A stretch of 64,000 nucleotides of DNA, from NCBI RefSeq assembly GCF_013201665.1, contig NZ_CP053840.1, positions 2,294,001 to 2,358,000 on the forward strand. Direction: 5' to 3'. The DNA comes from Arcobacter venerupis. Lineage in GTDB: Bacteria; Campylobacterota; Campylobacteria; Campylobacterales; Arcobacteraceae. The notes under the pieces are model-generated. The model worked only from the letters and a program-made list of their open reading frames with translations. It was not told the origin of the DNA and made no database searches. Position 1 is the first letter of the stretch; every line of letters starts with the position of its first letter. Of this stretch, positions 34,115 to 43,438 are shown piece after piece. The translations under genes were made by a program, and so were the position numbers.

Positions 34115-35068
34115 TTAAATCCAACCTTTTTTCTTAAAAATTAAGATTGGTGTAATTGATGCAATTATCATAAATACAATAGATAATACATATCCATATT
34201 GCCAATGTAATTCAGGTATAAAATCAAAATTCATTCCATAAATACTTGCAATTAATGTTGGGGGAAGAAATATAACATTTACAATCGTAAATATTTTTAT
34301 AACCTTATTTTGCTCAATACTTAAGATACCAATAAAGATATTTTGTAAGTAATCAAGTCTTTCAAAATTAAAATTTGTATGGTCAATTAATGACTTAATA
34401 TCTTTTAACATAATTGGCAATTCTTGTTTATCATCCACAAATTTTTGTGATTTTAAAAGTGAATTTAATATTCTTTGTTTATCCGTTAAGTTCTCTCTAA
34501 TTTTCATATTTAAATCTTCAAATGTAGAGATTTTTTCAAGAATTTCTTCATCATCATTTGAATAATCTGTAAATACGTGTTTTCTAATTTTTGTTATCTC
34601 TTTTGATAAATTTTCAATTGTATCTGCATCAGCATCAATTCTAATATCAATAATTTGACAAAAAATTGAGTAACCAGTTTTAAATTCTCTTGGTGAGATC
34701 AAAAGTTTTTTTGTAAAAGTATTAAATGTTTCTAATTTTTTATATCTAACTGAAATTAAAAGTGTTCCTTGTAAAATAAAAGAAACCGTTTCATTGAATG
34801 CTGATTTATTATCATTTATCAAGAAGTAACTATTTATTTCTATTCTATTATTTTCTTCCCAGTATCTAGAACTCAGCTCAATCTCTTCTGTCTCTTGTTT
34901 TGTGGGAAATTCCATATCAAACATACTTTCTACTGCTCTTATTTCCTCTAAGGTAGGAAGAAGCATATCAATCCAAATTACACTATTTTTATCTTCATTA
35001 TTCTCAAAAACATCTACTCCCTCAATAACACTAAGTTTATTTCCTTTTTTGATGTAACAGTTAATCAA
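34115..35068 (-). CDS. CorA-like magnesium/divalent cation channel
   Basis: 317 residues. A large N-terminal cytoplasmic domain is followed by two C-terminal membrane helices, the first ending in the YGMNF signature (GMN selectivity motif), with a basic end KKKGWI. The family forms pentameric Mg2+/Co2+ channels in the inner membrane. Gene is between the secretion-like cluster and folE; functional linkage to either is not evident. Confidence 0.9.
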   Translation of the reverse strand: MINCYIKKGNKLSVIEGVDVFENNEDKNSVIWIDMLLPTLEEIRAVESMFDMEFPTKQETEEIELSSRYWEENNRIEINSYFLINDNKSAFNETVSFILQGTLLISVRYKKLETFNTFTKKLLISPREFKTGYSIFCQIIDIRIDADADTIENLSKEITKIRKHVFTDYSNDDEEILEKISTFEDLNMKIRENLTDKQRILNSLLKSQKFVDDKQELPIMLKDIKSLIDHTNFNFERLDYLQNIFIGILSIEQNKVIKIFTIVNVIFLPPTLIASIYGMNFDFIPELHWQYGYVLSIVFMIIASITPILIFKKKGWI

Positions 35069-35080
35069 AGTAACTCCTTT

Positions 35081-36274
35081 TCAAACTTTTATCATATTTC
35101 CCATATCCCATATGGGTATAAAAATCCCCAACACAACCCAAAGTATTAAACCCATAATAACAATCAAAAATATTGGTTGTATCAGCGATGTGAGTAAATT
35201 TATATTATCATTAAATCTATTTTTGTAAATCTTTTTTATTTCCTCTATTGTAATACTCAAAGAGTTTGAAACTTCTCCTGTATTTATAAGATTTAAAACT
35301 ACATCATCAAATATTTGTGTTTCTAAAAAAGAGTGATTGATACTTTTTCCATTTTGTAATAAATTATCAATCATGGATATTTTATCCAATAGATATTTGT
35401 TTTTTAATAAAATTTTTGAGGAAATGAAAGCTTTATGAAATTCATAATTTGATTTCAACATAATATCTATAACTAAAAAGAGTTTATATAATTGCATATT
35501 TAAATATATATCTTTTATTAAGAATATTTTTGAAATAAAAAGCTTATGAATAAAGTACTTAAAATGGACATTTCTCTTATATATTAAACTAAAAAATATA
35601 AAGAACCCAAGAAAAATAAAAAAAATAATTAAGGAATAGTTTTCAAAAATATATTGAGTTCTTAGTAACATTTTGGTTGCAAAAGGAAGTTCATTTGTTG
35701 TTTGTGCAAAAATCATTTGGAATTTTGGAATTACAAAAATAAATATTGATATTAAAGAGAAAATAAAAGAGATTATTAAAACAAGAGGATAAGCCATAGC
35801 TTTAAAAAAAGCTTTTTTTATTTCAAGATTTTCAAGTAACAAACTACTTAATGCTTTCATATTTAATGCAATATTTCCACTATCTTGGGATATTTTTAAA
35901 AAAGCTGGAATTAGATAATTTATTTTGAAATCGCTTAAATTCTCTTCTATCTCTTTTCCATTTGAAAGAGTATATTTTATAACTTTTAAGAATTCTAAAA
36001 TATTTTTGTCTTTTTTATTTTTTATCAAAATATCAAGGGCGTCACTGATATTTATATTTGCTTGTAGCATTAGATTTAATTCATAAAAAAGCAAATTTAG
36101 TTTTTTTTCATTTACTCTTTTTTTTATAAAAAATTCAAATTCAAAATAGTTTTTATTCTCTTTTATTTCAATTATATTTGAGGGTAAAATCTCATTTGCT
36201 AGATTTTTTGTTTCTAAAATCAGCTCTTTTATTTCGTTTTTATCTTGATACTTTATTTTATATTTTTTCATCAA
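35081..36274 (-). CDS. GspF/PilC-type inner-membrane platform protein (CtsF-like)
   Basis: 397 residues with the T2SS F fold: a cytoplasmic helical domain (about 75-165), a membrane helix near 165-190 (PLVLIISFIFSLISIFIFVI), a second long hydrophobic region near 215-232, and a third at the C-terminus (IFLIVIMGLILWVVLGIFI). In Campylobacter jejuni the homologue CtsF works in natural transformation. It overlaps the ATPase gene by four bases (ATGA), so it is coupled. No prepilin or secretin gene lies in the window. Confidence 0.82.
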   Translation of the reverse strand: MMKKYKIKYQDKNEIKELILETKNLANEILPSNIIEIKENKNYFEFEFFIKKRVNEKKLNLLFYELNLMLQANINISDALDILIKNKKDKNILEFLKVIKYTLSNGKEIEENLSDFKINYLIPAFLKISQDSGNIALNMKALSSLLLENLEIKKAFFKAMAYPLVLIISFIFSLISIFIFVIPKFQMIFAQTTNELPFATKMLLRTQYIFENYSLIIFFIFLGFFIFFSLIYKRNVHFKYFIHKLFISKIFLIKDIYLNMQLYKLFLVIDIMLKSNYEFHKAFISSKILLKNKYLLDKISMIDNLLQNGKSINHSFLETQIFDDVVLNLINTGEVSNSLSITIEEIKKIYKNRFNDNINLLTSLIQPIFLIVIMGLILWVVLGIFIPIWDMGNMIKV

Positions 36275-37632
36275 AAGCTTGCAACTTTATAAACTTCTTC
36301 AAGTGAGGTCTGATTTTGTTCTACTTTTTGTTTGCCATCATCTAAAATAGTTTTGAAATTTATTCTTGTAAGATAATTTTTCAGCTCATTTATATCTGAT
36401 TTTTTAAATATCATTGAAGATATTGTCTCATCCACTTTTAAAATCTCAGCTATTGTTGACCTATCATAATATTTTGTATAGTTACACTTTGGGCACCCAA
36501 CTGAGCCACAAAATTTACAATAATTCAAGACTAATCTTTGAGCCATTACAAGTTTTAAAGTACTTGAGATTAAAAAAGGATCAGCTTGTAAGTCTATTAG
36601 TCTAAGAATCGTCTCAACAGCACTATTAGCATGAATACTAGCAATCACTAAATGTCCAGTCAAAGATGCTTGTAAGGCAATATCTAAAGAGAACTTATCT
36701 CTAATTTCTCCAATAAAAATGATGTCAGGATCTTGACGCAAGATATTTTTTAATACAAGTTCAAAGCTCAGACCAATTTTACTATTAATTGGAATTTGAC
36801 AAATAGAATCAATTTTATATTCAATTGGATCTTCAACTGTAATTATCTTTTTTTCTTCACTATCTAACTCTTGTAAAATTGAATATAAAGTTGTAGTTTT
36901 TCCACTTCCTGTGGGTCCTGAAATCAAAATCAAACCTTGGGTTAATTTTAGGGTTTTATTTAAAATTTCAAGTAAGTTAGTGGATAAACCTAAAGTTTGC
37001 AGATTTTTATTTATATTTTTATTATCCAAAATTCTTAAAACTATAGATTCAGCTTCAAGGGTTGGCATGGAAGAAACTCTAAAATCATATTTCTTATTTT
37101 CTATATTTAAAGAAAATCTGCCATCAAGAGGAAGACGAACTTGTGTCATATCTAAATTTGAAATTAATTTAATATAAGAGGAAATTAGTTTAAAAAACTC
37201 GCAACTAAAAGCAAAAAAAGTTTTTAATCTTCCATCAATTCTAAATTTAAATAAAACCAACTCTTTATATTGTTCAATATGAATATCGCTTGCTCGTAAA
37301 TCTATAGAAAATGAAATTAACTCTTCTAAAAACTTATCAATATATTTTTCAAAACTATTTTGTGAAATTGCTTTAAAAGCATAAGAATATAATAAAATCT
37401 TTTTATTTATGTGACTTAATAAAAAAAGAAGTTCGAACTCATCTATTTGTACAAAACTAAGTACTTTATTAAAATCATTTTTTATTGTTTCTACTTTTGA
37501 ACTTTTACAAACAGCAACTTTTATACTTATATCATTTTCATAAATTGGAAGAATCTTATTATTTATAAAGTAATTTTTATCATACTTTTCAAATAAGGAA
37601 TAATCAATTAAGCTTTTTAAGATAGTCTTCAT
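36271..37632 (-). CDS. GspE/PilB-type secretion ATPase (CtsE-like)
   Basis: 453 residues. Walker A LISGPTGSGKTTTLYSIL, the Asp box IITVEDPIEY, Walker B-like QDPDIIFIGEIRD and the His box LTGHLVIASIHANSA are intact. A zinc-binding CKFCGSVGCPKC tetracysteine follows near the C-terminus. It powers pseudopilus assembly at the inner membrane. The order E-F with two single-pass proteins upstream resembles the cts transformation locus of C. jejuni, so DNA uptake is the favoured role. comM lies about 4 kb away. Confidence 0.9.
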   Translation of the reverse strand: MKTILKSLIDYSLFEKYDKNYFINNKILPIYENDISIKVAVCKSSKVETIKNDFNKVLSFVQIDEFELLFLLSHINKKILLYSYAFKAISQNSFEKYIDKFLEELISFSIDLRASDIHIEQYKELVLFKFRIDGRLKTFFAFSCEFFKLISSYIKLISNLDMTQVRLPLDGRFSLNIENKKYDFRVSSMPTLEAESIVLRILDNKNINKNLQTLGLSTNLLEILNKTLKLTQGLILISGPTGSGKTTTLYSILQELDSEEKKIITVEDPIEYKIDSICQIPINSKIGLSFELVLKNILRQDPDIIFIGEIRDKFSLDIALQASLTGHLVIASIHANSAVETILRLIDLQADPFLISSTLKLVMAQRLVLNYCKFCGSVGCPKCNYTKYYDRSTIAEILKVDETISSMIFKKSDINELKNYLTRINFKTILDDGKQKVEQNQTSLEEVYKVASF

Positions 37633-38323
37633 TTTCTAACTCTAATTTTATTTTTCTATTCTCATTTTCTAACACTATATAATTCCTTTCAATTTTTGTA
37701 AGTTTAAAATCATCAATCTTTTCATCTTTTTTAACCCAAGTATCATTTATAAAAGCATAGTCTGAGATGATTCCATTTATTTTATATTCTATTGATTTTT
37801 CATTATTTGTTTGTATTTTAGGTTTTATCTCTTTGATTATTTGTTTTTCTGTTTTTTTGATATAAAACTTATTTAAATCAACATTTACTTCAAATAGATA
37901 ATTTTCTGAATCTTGTTTATTTAGTGTAAAAAAAGTTATATTTGTAAAGTTATTAAGAGTTTCAATTGTTGTAATAAATCTTTCTATATCTCCAATTTTT
38001 GCTTTTGCTTTAATAAAAAGCACTTTTTTATTATTTGTAATATTGAATATGACTATTTGATTTTTTAAAGCATAATCTTGAAGATTTGAAGAAAAATCCA
38101 AAAAAGACTCATTAAACTCTTTTTTAGAATATTCATCAAAATTTATATTGGATTTCATTTGTAAATCATCTTTTACATATATTGAACAAAGATAATAAAC
38201 AAAATATAAAAGCAATAATGGTAGTAAGAATAACTCAATTTTAGTTTTTATACTACTAGAAGTAAATTTTTTATTTAGAAAATTTAACATAAATTGTCGA
38301 TTCATAAATTTTTTCATTTTCAA
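37604..38323 (-). CDS. Single-pass secretion protein with GspC/PilP-like C-terminus
   Basis: 239 residues. One membrane helix near 30-48 (ELFLLPLLLLYFVYYL) is followed by a periplasmic region. The last ~50 residues (YKINGIISDYAFINDTWVKK, then DFKLTKIERNYIVLENE) fit the small beta domain of GspC/PilP proteins, which contacts the secretin. The middle resembles the ferredoxin-like fold of GspM/PilO. It overlaps the ATPase gene by 29 bp and the upstream gene by up to 53 bp; internal Met codons at positions 7 and 12 may be the true start. Possibly the CtsR or CtsX counterpart. Confidence 0.6.
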   Translation of the reverse strand: MKMKKFMNRQFMLNFLNKKFTSSSIKTKIELFLLPLLLLYFVYYLCSIYVKDDLQMKSNINFDEYSKKEFNESFLDFSSNLQDYALKNQIVIFNITNNKKVLFIKAKAKIGDIERFITTIETLNNFTNITFFTLNKQDSENYLFEVNVDLNKFYIKKTEKQIIKEIKPKIQTNNEKSIEYKINGIISDYAFINDTWVKKDEKIDDFKLTKIERNYIVLENENRKIKLELENEDYLKKLN

Positions 38324-39155
38324 AATAGTTTAAATCATGAGAAATTAATCTTGTTTTTAATTCATTAAAAAAAGAGTAAATATCAGATTTTGAACTTGAA
38401 CAAATAACTACTTTTGCTTTATCAACTCTATATTCAAAGGTTTTCAAATTTAAATTGTATTTTTGTGCTAAATTCATAAATTCACTAAAATCAGAGGAAA
38501 AAGAGACAAAATAATGCTCATTTTTTATTTTTTCTATACTATTTTGAGAATTTACTTCATTGAAGTTTTCACTATTCTTTTTATAACTTATATAGAAATA
38601 TATAGAGAAAAGTATAAGTATTAAAATATATATTAAATAAATTCCAAAAGAAAAATCTTTTTTGCTATTAAAATTTAAAAGCTCATTTTTAAATGATTTT
38701 TCTAAATAACTATTTTTCAACTCTTCTAAATATATTTCATCAATAATTTTAAAAGTATCCACTTTTATAGAAAAAATCTTATTTATATATTCAACTAAAT
38801 CATCAACTAAAATTTCAGATTCCAAGGTTTGATAATAGTAAAACTTTCCATTTTTATATAAACAAAAGAACTCTTTTGTAATGTATAAATCAAAACTTGC
38901 TAAGTCTTTTTTGTTTATGTAAAACTGGTTAAATATTTGAAATATTGTATGTTTATAATTATTTGGGAAAATAAGAATTTGGTATTGTTTTAGTTCATTA
39001 ATGAAATTTATATGTACAAAATCATCTTTATTAATATTGTGTTTATTTAATTTAAGTGAAGTAAAAATAAATTTTTTTATATTTTTATTATCTATCTCTT
39101 CAGAAACATCAATTGCAATAGATTTTATTTTATTTGAAAGAATAAAATTTAACAT
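38271..39155 (-). CDS. Bitopic GspL/PilN-like protein of the secretion cluster
   Basis: 294 residues: a cytoplasmic ~170-residue domain, one membrane helix at about 172-190 (FGIYLIYILILILFSIYFYI) and a periplasmic alpha/beta domain (about 210-294). This topology matches GspL/PilM-N type platform components. First gene of the four-gene set with the GspC-like, E and F genes. Sequence similarity is too weak to name it; cytoplasmic ATPase-binding and periplasmic dimerisation are inferred from the layout. Confidence 0.55.
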   Translation of the reverse strand: MLNFILSNKIKSIAIDVSEEIDNKNIKKFIFTSLKLNKHNINKDDFVHINFINELKQYQILIFPNNYKHTIFQIFNQFYINKKDLASFDLYITKEFFCLYKNGKFYYYQTLESEILVDDLVEYINKIFSIKVDTFKIIDEIYLEELKNSYLEKSFKNELLNFNSKKDFSFGIYLIYILILILFSIYFYISYKKNSENFNEVNSQNSIEKIKNEHYFVSFSSDFSEFMNLAQKYNLNLKTFEYRVDKAKVVICSSSKSDIYSFFNELKTRLISHDLNYFENEKIYESTIYVKFSK

Positions 39156-39263
39156 ATAAATCCAACTTAATATAATATTTTTTATTATTAAGTTAGTATA
39201 TAAAATTATTGCTTAAATTAATTAGTAAAATTTAAAATTATTTAGTTGTAATAAAATAAGTAA

Positions 39264-39283
39264 AAAGAGGGGGATTCCTCTTT
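39264..39283 (-). terminator. Terminator after era
   Basis: Read on the minus strand, AAAGAGG / CCTCTTT closes a short stem directly after the era stop and is followed by TTTTT. Confidence 0.8.
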
Positions 39284-40167
39284 TAGAAAGTCACATCGTA
39301 ACCTAATTCTTTTAAACCTTGTCTATTTTTTGTCCAACCTTTTTTGATTGAAACAAAAAGTTCAAGATAACATTTTTTGCCAGTTAATTTTTCAATTTTA
39401 AGTCTTGCATCTTTTCCTATTCTTTTAATAGCTGTCGCATCTTTTCCAATAATCATACCTTTTTGAGTACCTTTTTGTACAATTATTGTAGCTTTAATAA
39501 CATCAACCCCTGGCTTTTCATCAACTTTATTTATCATAACATCAGTTTCATAAGGTATTTCATCACTAATATTATCAAAAATTGACTCTCTAATAAATTC
39601 TTTAAAAAGATCTCTCAAATGTTCAGTTGTCATAATTTCAGGGTCAAATAAATAAGGATGAACAGGCAGATGTTTTACAACATCATTTAATATATCAGAT
39701 TGTTTTGTCTGTTTTTTAATTGAAATTGGAATAATTGCTTCATATTTATCACTATATTTTTCATATTCTTTCATTTTTTCTAAAACTTCAGCATTTGATA
39801 CAAAATCTATTTTTGTAAGTAATAAAATATGTTTTACACCTTTTTTATTTTTTACTAAGAAATCTTCATAGTGTGAGACTTTGTCTGTAACTGGTGCTAA
39901 AAATAAAATTAAATCACAATCACCCATAGCTTTTAATGCTTCATCAAGCATAAATTGATTTAATAGTTTTTCTGTTTCGTGGATACCAGGAGTATCCACA
40001 AATACAATTTGATCATCATTGTGCATTACAATAATATTTGATCTTTTTCTTGTGGCATTTGCTTTATGTGAAACCATCGCAATTTTTTCGCCAACAAGCC
40101 AATTTAAAAGTGAACTTTTACCCGCATTTGGTCTTCCTACTACTGATACGTATCCGCATTTTGTCAT
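39283..40167 (-). CDS. era: Era GTPase, 16S rRNA maturation and 30S assembly
   Basis: 294 residues from ATG 40167, which has AGGGAT five bases upstream; the frame is open 19 codons further, but that extension is not family-like. G motifs are GRPNAGKSS, DTPGI, and TKID. The C-terminal KH domain contains GMIIGKDATAIKRIGKDARL. Era binds the 3' end of 16S rRNA during small-subunit assembly. It sits 102 bp from comM, likely the same transcript. Confidence 0.96.
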   Translation of the reverse strand: MTKCGYVSVVGRPNAGKSSLLNWLVGEKIAMVSHKANATRKRSNIIVMHNDDQIVFVDTPGIHETEKLLNQFMLDEALKAMGDCDLILFLAPVTDKVSHYEDFLVKNKKGVKHILLLTKIDFVSNAEVLEKMKEYEKYSDKYEAIIPISIKKQTKQSDILNDVVKHLPVHPYLFDPEIMTTEHLRDLFKEFIRESIFDNISDEIPYETDVMINKVDEKPGVDVIKATIIVQKGTQKGMIIGKDATAIKRIGKDARLKIEKLTGKKCYLELFVSIKKGWTKNRQGLKELGYDVTF

Positions 40168-40269
40168 TTTTATCCCTTTGTAATCAATACGAAGTTTTTC
40201 TTCGCAAAATCTAATTTTTTGCATTATACAATAAAAATAGACTTTTTAAAAACTATCTCTAAGTTTGAT

Positions 40270-41793
40270 TTATCTTCTTCTAAAATTTAAGCTTTGCAAT
40301 AAATCATTTTTTTTAATAATCTCATTATCATTTAAGTCAGATATAGTTCTTGCAACTTTTAAAACTTTGTTTATACTTCTAAATGAGAGTTGATAATTTA
40401 TTCTTGCTTTTTCAAGAATAACTTTTGATTCCTCATCTAAAATACAATACTTTTTTATCTCTTCTTCATTTAGTTTTCCATTTAACTCTTTTTGTCCTCT
40501 ATTTTTTTGTTTTATGAAAGCTTTTAAAATATTTGAATGAAGCTCTTTTGAACTTACAATATTTTTGTTATCACTAAAACTATCATTCATAACTACATAT
40601 AAATCAATTCTATCTAAGAAGGGTTCACTCAATCTATTTTTATATCTTTGAATTTCTAGTTCATTACATCTACACTCTTTCAAACTTGAAAGTAAATTCC
40701 CACAAGGACATGGATTCATAGCAGCAATAAAAATAAATTTAGTTTCATACATGATTTTACTATTTACCCTTGAAATTAAAATCTTGTTATCTTCAAGTGG
40801 TTCTCTTAATGCTTCTAAAATTGATTTTGAAAAGTGTGGTAATTCGTCAAAAAATAAAATTCCGTTGTTGCTTAAAGCAATTTCTCCCATTTTTGCATTT
40901 ACACTTCCCCCTCCAAAAATTGAGGATTTTGTGGAACTGTGATGTGGCGAGCGAAAAGCTCTAATTGGAGAAAAATCAACCTCTTTAAAATCCAAAGCTT
41001 GGAGTTTTGCTTTTTCTAAAATCTCTTCCAAACTCATAGGAGGCATAATATATTGTAATCTTTTAGAAATCATAGATTTCCCACAGCCAGGACTTCCCTC
41101 AAAAATTATATTATGATTTCCTGCTGCACTTATTAAGGCTGCATATTTAGCCATCTCTTGACCAATAACATCAGAAAAATCATCTTTATAGATTGTCTCA
41201 TAATAAAATTTTTCATCCTTTATTTTTAGTGTTTTATACTCTAAAATCTTTTTTTGGAATAAAAAGTTCTCTTTATTTTTTGATTTAGTAAAAGTTATTG
41301 CTTCTTCTAGATTTTTTACTTTGTATATTTCTAAATTTGGAATATTTGATAATTTTTCTGCACTTATTTCACATACCAAAACTTTTTTAATAATATTTTG
41401 TTTTACAAGAGATAAAATAATTGGAAAAATAGAACTAGTATCTTTTATATTTCCATCAAGTGCCAGCTCGCCAAAAAAATATATATCTTCAAAATCAATA
41501 TTTTTTTCTTCAAAAAGTGCAATTTGTAAAGCAATTGCTAAATCAAAATGAGTTCCTTTCTTATTTATTTCAGAAGGTGAAAGATTTACTGTAATTTTTA
41601 GTGGTGGAAATTTAAAGCCATTTGTTAGAAGTGCAGATTTTACTCTATCTTTTGACTCGCTAATACTAGTACTTATCATTCCTACTATTGTGAAGGTTGG
41701 TAAGCCTTTTGTAAATGTTGATTCAACGTCAATACTAATTGCATCTAATGTCTCAAGGGAAGCTGATTTTATAATTTTCATAATTGATACCAT
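40270..41793 (-). CDS. comM: ComM-type Mg-chelatase-like AAA+ helicase
   Basis: 507 residues: an N-terminal Lon-protease-like domain (ASLETLDAISIDVESTF..., KITVNLSPSEINKKG) and an AAA+ core with Walker A FEGSPGCGKSMISKRL and ILFFDELPHFS, plus the zinc-binding AMNPCPCGNLLSSLKECRC. ComM drives branch migration when transforming DNA recombines, which fits the nearby Cts-like cluster. Start may be the Met at position 5 (41781). The C-terminal helical bundle ends LNFRRR. Confidence 0.93.
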   Translation of the reverse strand: MVSIMKIIKSASLETLDAISIDVESTFTKGLPTFTIVGMISTSISESKDRVKSALLTNGFKFPPLKITVNLSPSEINKKGTHFDLAIALQIALFEEKNIDFEDIYFFGELALDGNIKDTSSIFPIILSLVKQNIIKKVLVCEISAEKLSNIPNLEIYKVKNLEEAITFTKSKNKENFLFQKKILEYKTLKIKDEKFYYETIYKDDFSDVIGQEMAKYAALISAAGNHNIIFEGSPGCGKSMISKRLQYIMPPMSLEEILEKAKLQALDFKEVDFSPIRAFRSPHHSSTKSSIFGGGSVNAKMGEIALSNNGILFFDELPHFSKSILEALREPLEDNKILISRVNSKIMYETKFIFIAAMNPCPCGNLLSSLKECRCNELEIQRYKNRLSEPFLDRIDLYVVMNDSFSDNKNIVSSKELHSNILKAFIKQKNRGQKELNGKLNEEEIKKYCILDEESKVILEKARINYQLSFRSINKVLKVARTISDLNDNEIIKKNDLLQSLNFRRR

Positions 41794-41906
41794 TTAATAA
41801 TATAATAAAAAAATATATTATCTTTATTTTAATTAAAGAGCAAATGACTAAATGCACTTTTTAACTTCACTTGCTATAATAGGCAAAAAATTAGGATTAT
41901 TAAAAA

Positions 41907-42287
41907 ATGTCATCACTTATAAATTGCCCAGAGTGCAATCATGAAATATTATCAAGATTAGGAACAGTTTGTCCAGAATGTGGATATACAGTAGGATATT
42001 TTAATGGAGATAAAAAAAGAAAAATTTATGGTAAATTTTTTGCTTTAACAGTTTTTGTTCCATTTATATCATTTATAACAATATTATTCGCTTCACAAAA
42101 CAAATATAGTATGTATGTGGGAATAGCTTTTTTCTTTTATTTAGCTATTAAATCTTGCCCTTTATTATTTAAAGATATTTTTCTTACAAAATTTGAAAAA
42201 GTATTTTTTTGGGGAATTTGGATTATTGCAAATAGTTTAATATTTTCAATGATTTTTAATGTATTAAGAAAGGGTTTTGAAGGTTAA
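41907..42287 (+). CDS. Zinc-ribbon membrane protein, unknown function
   Basis: 126 residues. The N-terminal zinc ribbon CPECNHEILSRLGTVCPECG is followed by three hydrophobic helices (about 45-62, 70-85, 100-118). AGGATT precedes the ATG. It is convergent with def and divergent from comM. Proteins of this build are common and uncharacterised; the zinc ribbon should face the cytoplasm. Confidence 0.7.
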   Translation: MSSLINCPECNHEILSRLGTVCPECGYTVGYFNGDKKRKIYGKFFALTVFVPFISFITILFASQNKYSMYVGIAFFFYLAIKSCPLLFKDIFLTKFEKVFFWGIWIIANSLIFSMIFNVLRKGFEG

Positions 42288-42289
42288 AA

Positions 42290-42327
42290 AAAAAGTAAAG
42301 ATATAAGATTTATCTTTTATCTTTTAA
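42290..42327 (-). terminator. Terminator between def and the zinc-ribbon gene
   Basis: Read on the minus strand, AAAGATAAAAGAT pairs with ATCTTATATCTTT (one mismatch) across the def stop, followed by a run of eight T. It may serve both convergent genes. Confidence 0.65.
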
Positions 42328-42825
42328 CTTTTTTTTCCACTCTTTTTCGAATTTTTTTCTTTTGATTATTGATAAATTTTCAATAAATAAATGCCCTGAA
42401 AGATGCTCCATTTCATGTTGCCATGCAACGGCTAAGAAATCTTCACATTCCATTATTTGTTTATTTCCATCTCTATCAAAATATTCAACTATAATATGTT
42501 GTGCTCTTGTTACATCTTCTGAATAACCTGGAACACTTAAACAACCCTCAGTAAATATCTGGCTCCCATCTTTATGAGTAATTACAGGATTAATAGCTTC
42601 TATTAATTCATCTTTTTCTTGAATGTCTTCTTCATTTGGAAGATTTATAATTAATACATTTGAAGGAATTGATATTTGAATTGCTGCTAGTCCAACACCA
42701 CCTTCAGCCATCATAGTATCATACATATCATCTAAAAGAGTGTGCAATTCAGCGTCGAATTGCTCCACATCTTTTGACTTTAATCGAAGTAATTTATTTG
42801 GATAAGTTATAACTTCTCTAATCAT
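42310..42825 (-). CDS. def: Peptide deformylase
   Basis: 171 residues, removes the formyl group from nascent peptides. The three family motifs are intact: GVGLAAIQ, EGCLSVPG (metal-binding Cys) and HEMEHLSGH (metal-binding His pair and catalytic Glu). Third gene of tig-clpP-def, with gaps of 10-16 bp, a protein-biogenesis operon. Confidence 0.96.
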   Translation of the reverse strand: MIREVITYPNKLLRLKSKDVEQFDAELHTLLDDMYDTMMAEGGVGLAAIQISIPSNVLIINLPNEEDIQEKDELIEAINPVITHKDGSQIFTEGCLSVPGYSEDVTRAQHIIVEYFDRDGNKQIMECEDFLAVAWQHEMEHLSGHLFIENLSIIKRKKFEKEWKKKLKDKR

Positions 42826-42837
42826 TAATAATATTCT

Positions 42838-43422
42838 TTATTTATGTTTTGCTATAACTTCATCAATTAAACCATAAGCACAAGCTTCAGTAGCACTCAT
42901 GAAATTATCTCTATCCGTATCTTTTTCAATTTTAGCAAGGTCTTGCCCTGTTTGATCAGCAATAATAGCATTTAAAGAATCTTTCATTCTTTGAATTTCT
43001 TTTGCTTGAATTTGAATATCAGTTGATTGCCCTTGAGCTCCACCTGATGGTTGATGGATCATTATTCTAGAATTAGGTAAAGAGTATCTTTTTCCTTTTG
43101 TTCCAGCAGATAATAAAAATGCTCCCATAGATGCAGCTTGACCTATACAAATAGTACAAACATCAGGTTTGATATAATTCATAGTATCATAAATTGACAT
43201 ACCACTTGTAATTACTCCACCTGGAGAGTTGATATATAAATAGATATCTTTATCTGGATCTTCAGCTTCTAAAAAAAGTAATTGTGCAACAACTGTAGAA
43301 GCTACTGCATCATTTACCTCTCCACTTAACATAATAATTCTATCTTTAAGAAGTCTTGAATAAATATCGTAACTTCTTTCCCCTCGTCCACTTTTCTCAA
43401 CTACATATGGTATATAACTCAT
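42838..43422 (-). CDS. clpP: ATP-dependent Clp protease proteolytic subunit
   Basis: 194 residues from ATG 43422, with AGGA six bases upstream; a TTG two codons earlier is too close to it. The catalytic triad is visible: Ser in [14 protein letters not shown], His in [10 protein letters not shown] and a downstream Asp near [27 protein letters not shown] is typical. It forms tetradecamers with ClpX/ClpA. Between tig and def. Confidence 0.97.
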   Translation of the reverse strand: MSYIPYVVEKSGRGERSYDIYSRLLKDRIIMLSGEVNDAVASTVVAQLLFLEAEDPDKDIYLYINSPGGVITSGMSIYDTMNYIKPDVCTICIGQAASMGAFLLSAGTKGKRYSLPNSRIMIHQPSGGAQGQSTDIQIQAKEIQRMKDSLNAIIADQTGQDLAKIEKDTDRDNFMSATEACAYGLIDEVIAKHK

Positions 43423-43438
43423 AATCAATCCTATCTTA

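Noticed and set aside
39283-40224. Longer Era start at 40224
   Set aside because: The 19 extra residues are not family-like, and AGGGAT sits correctly for ATG 40167.
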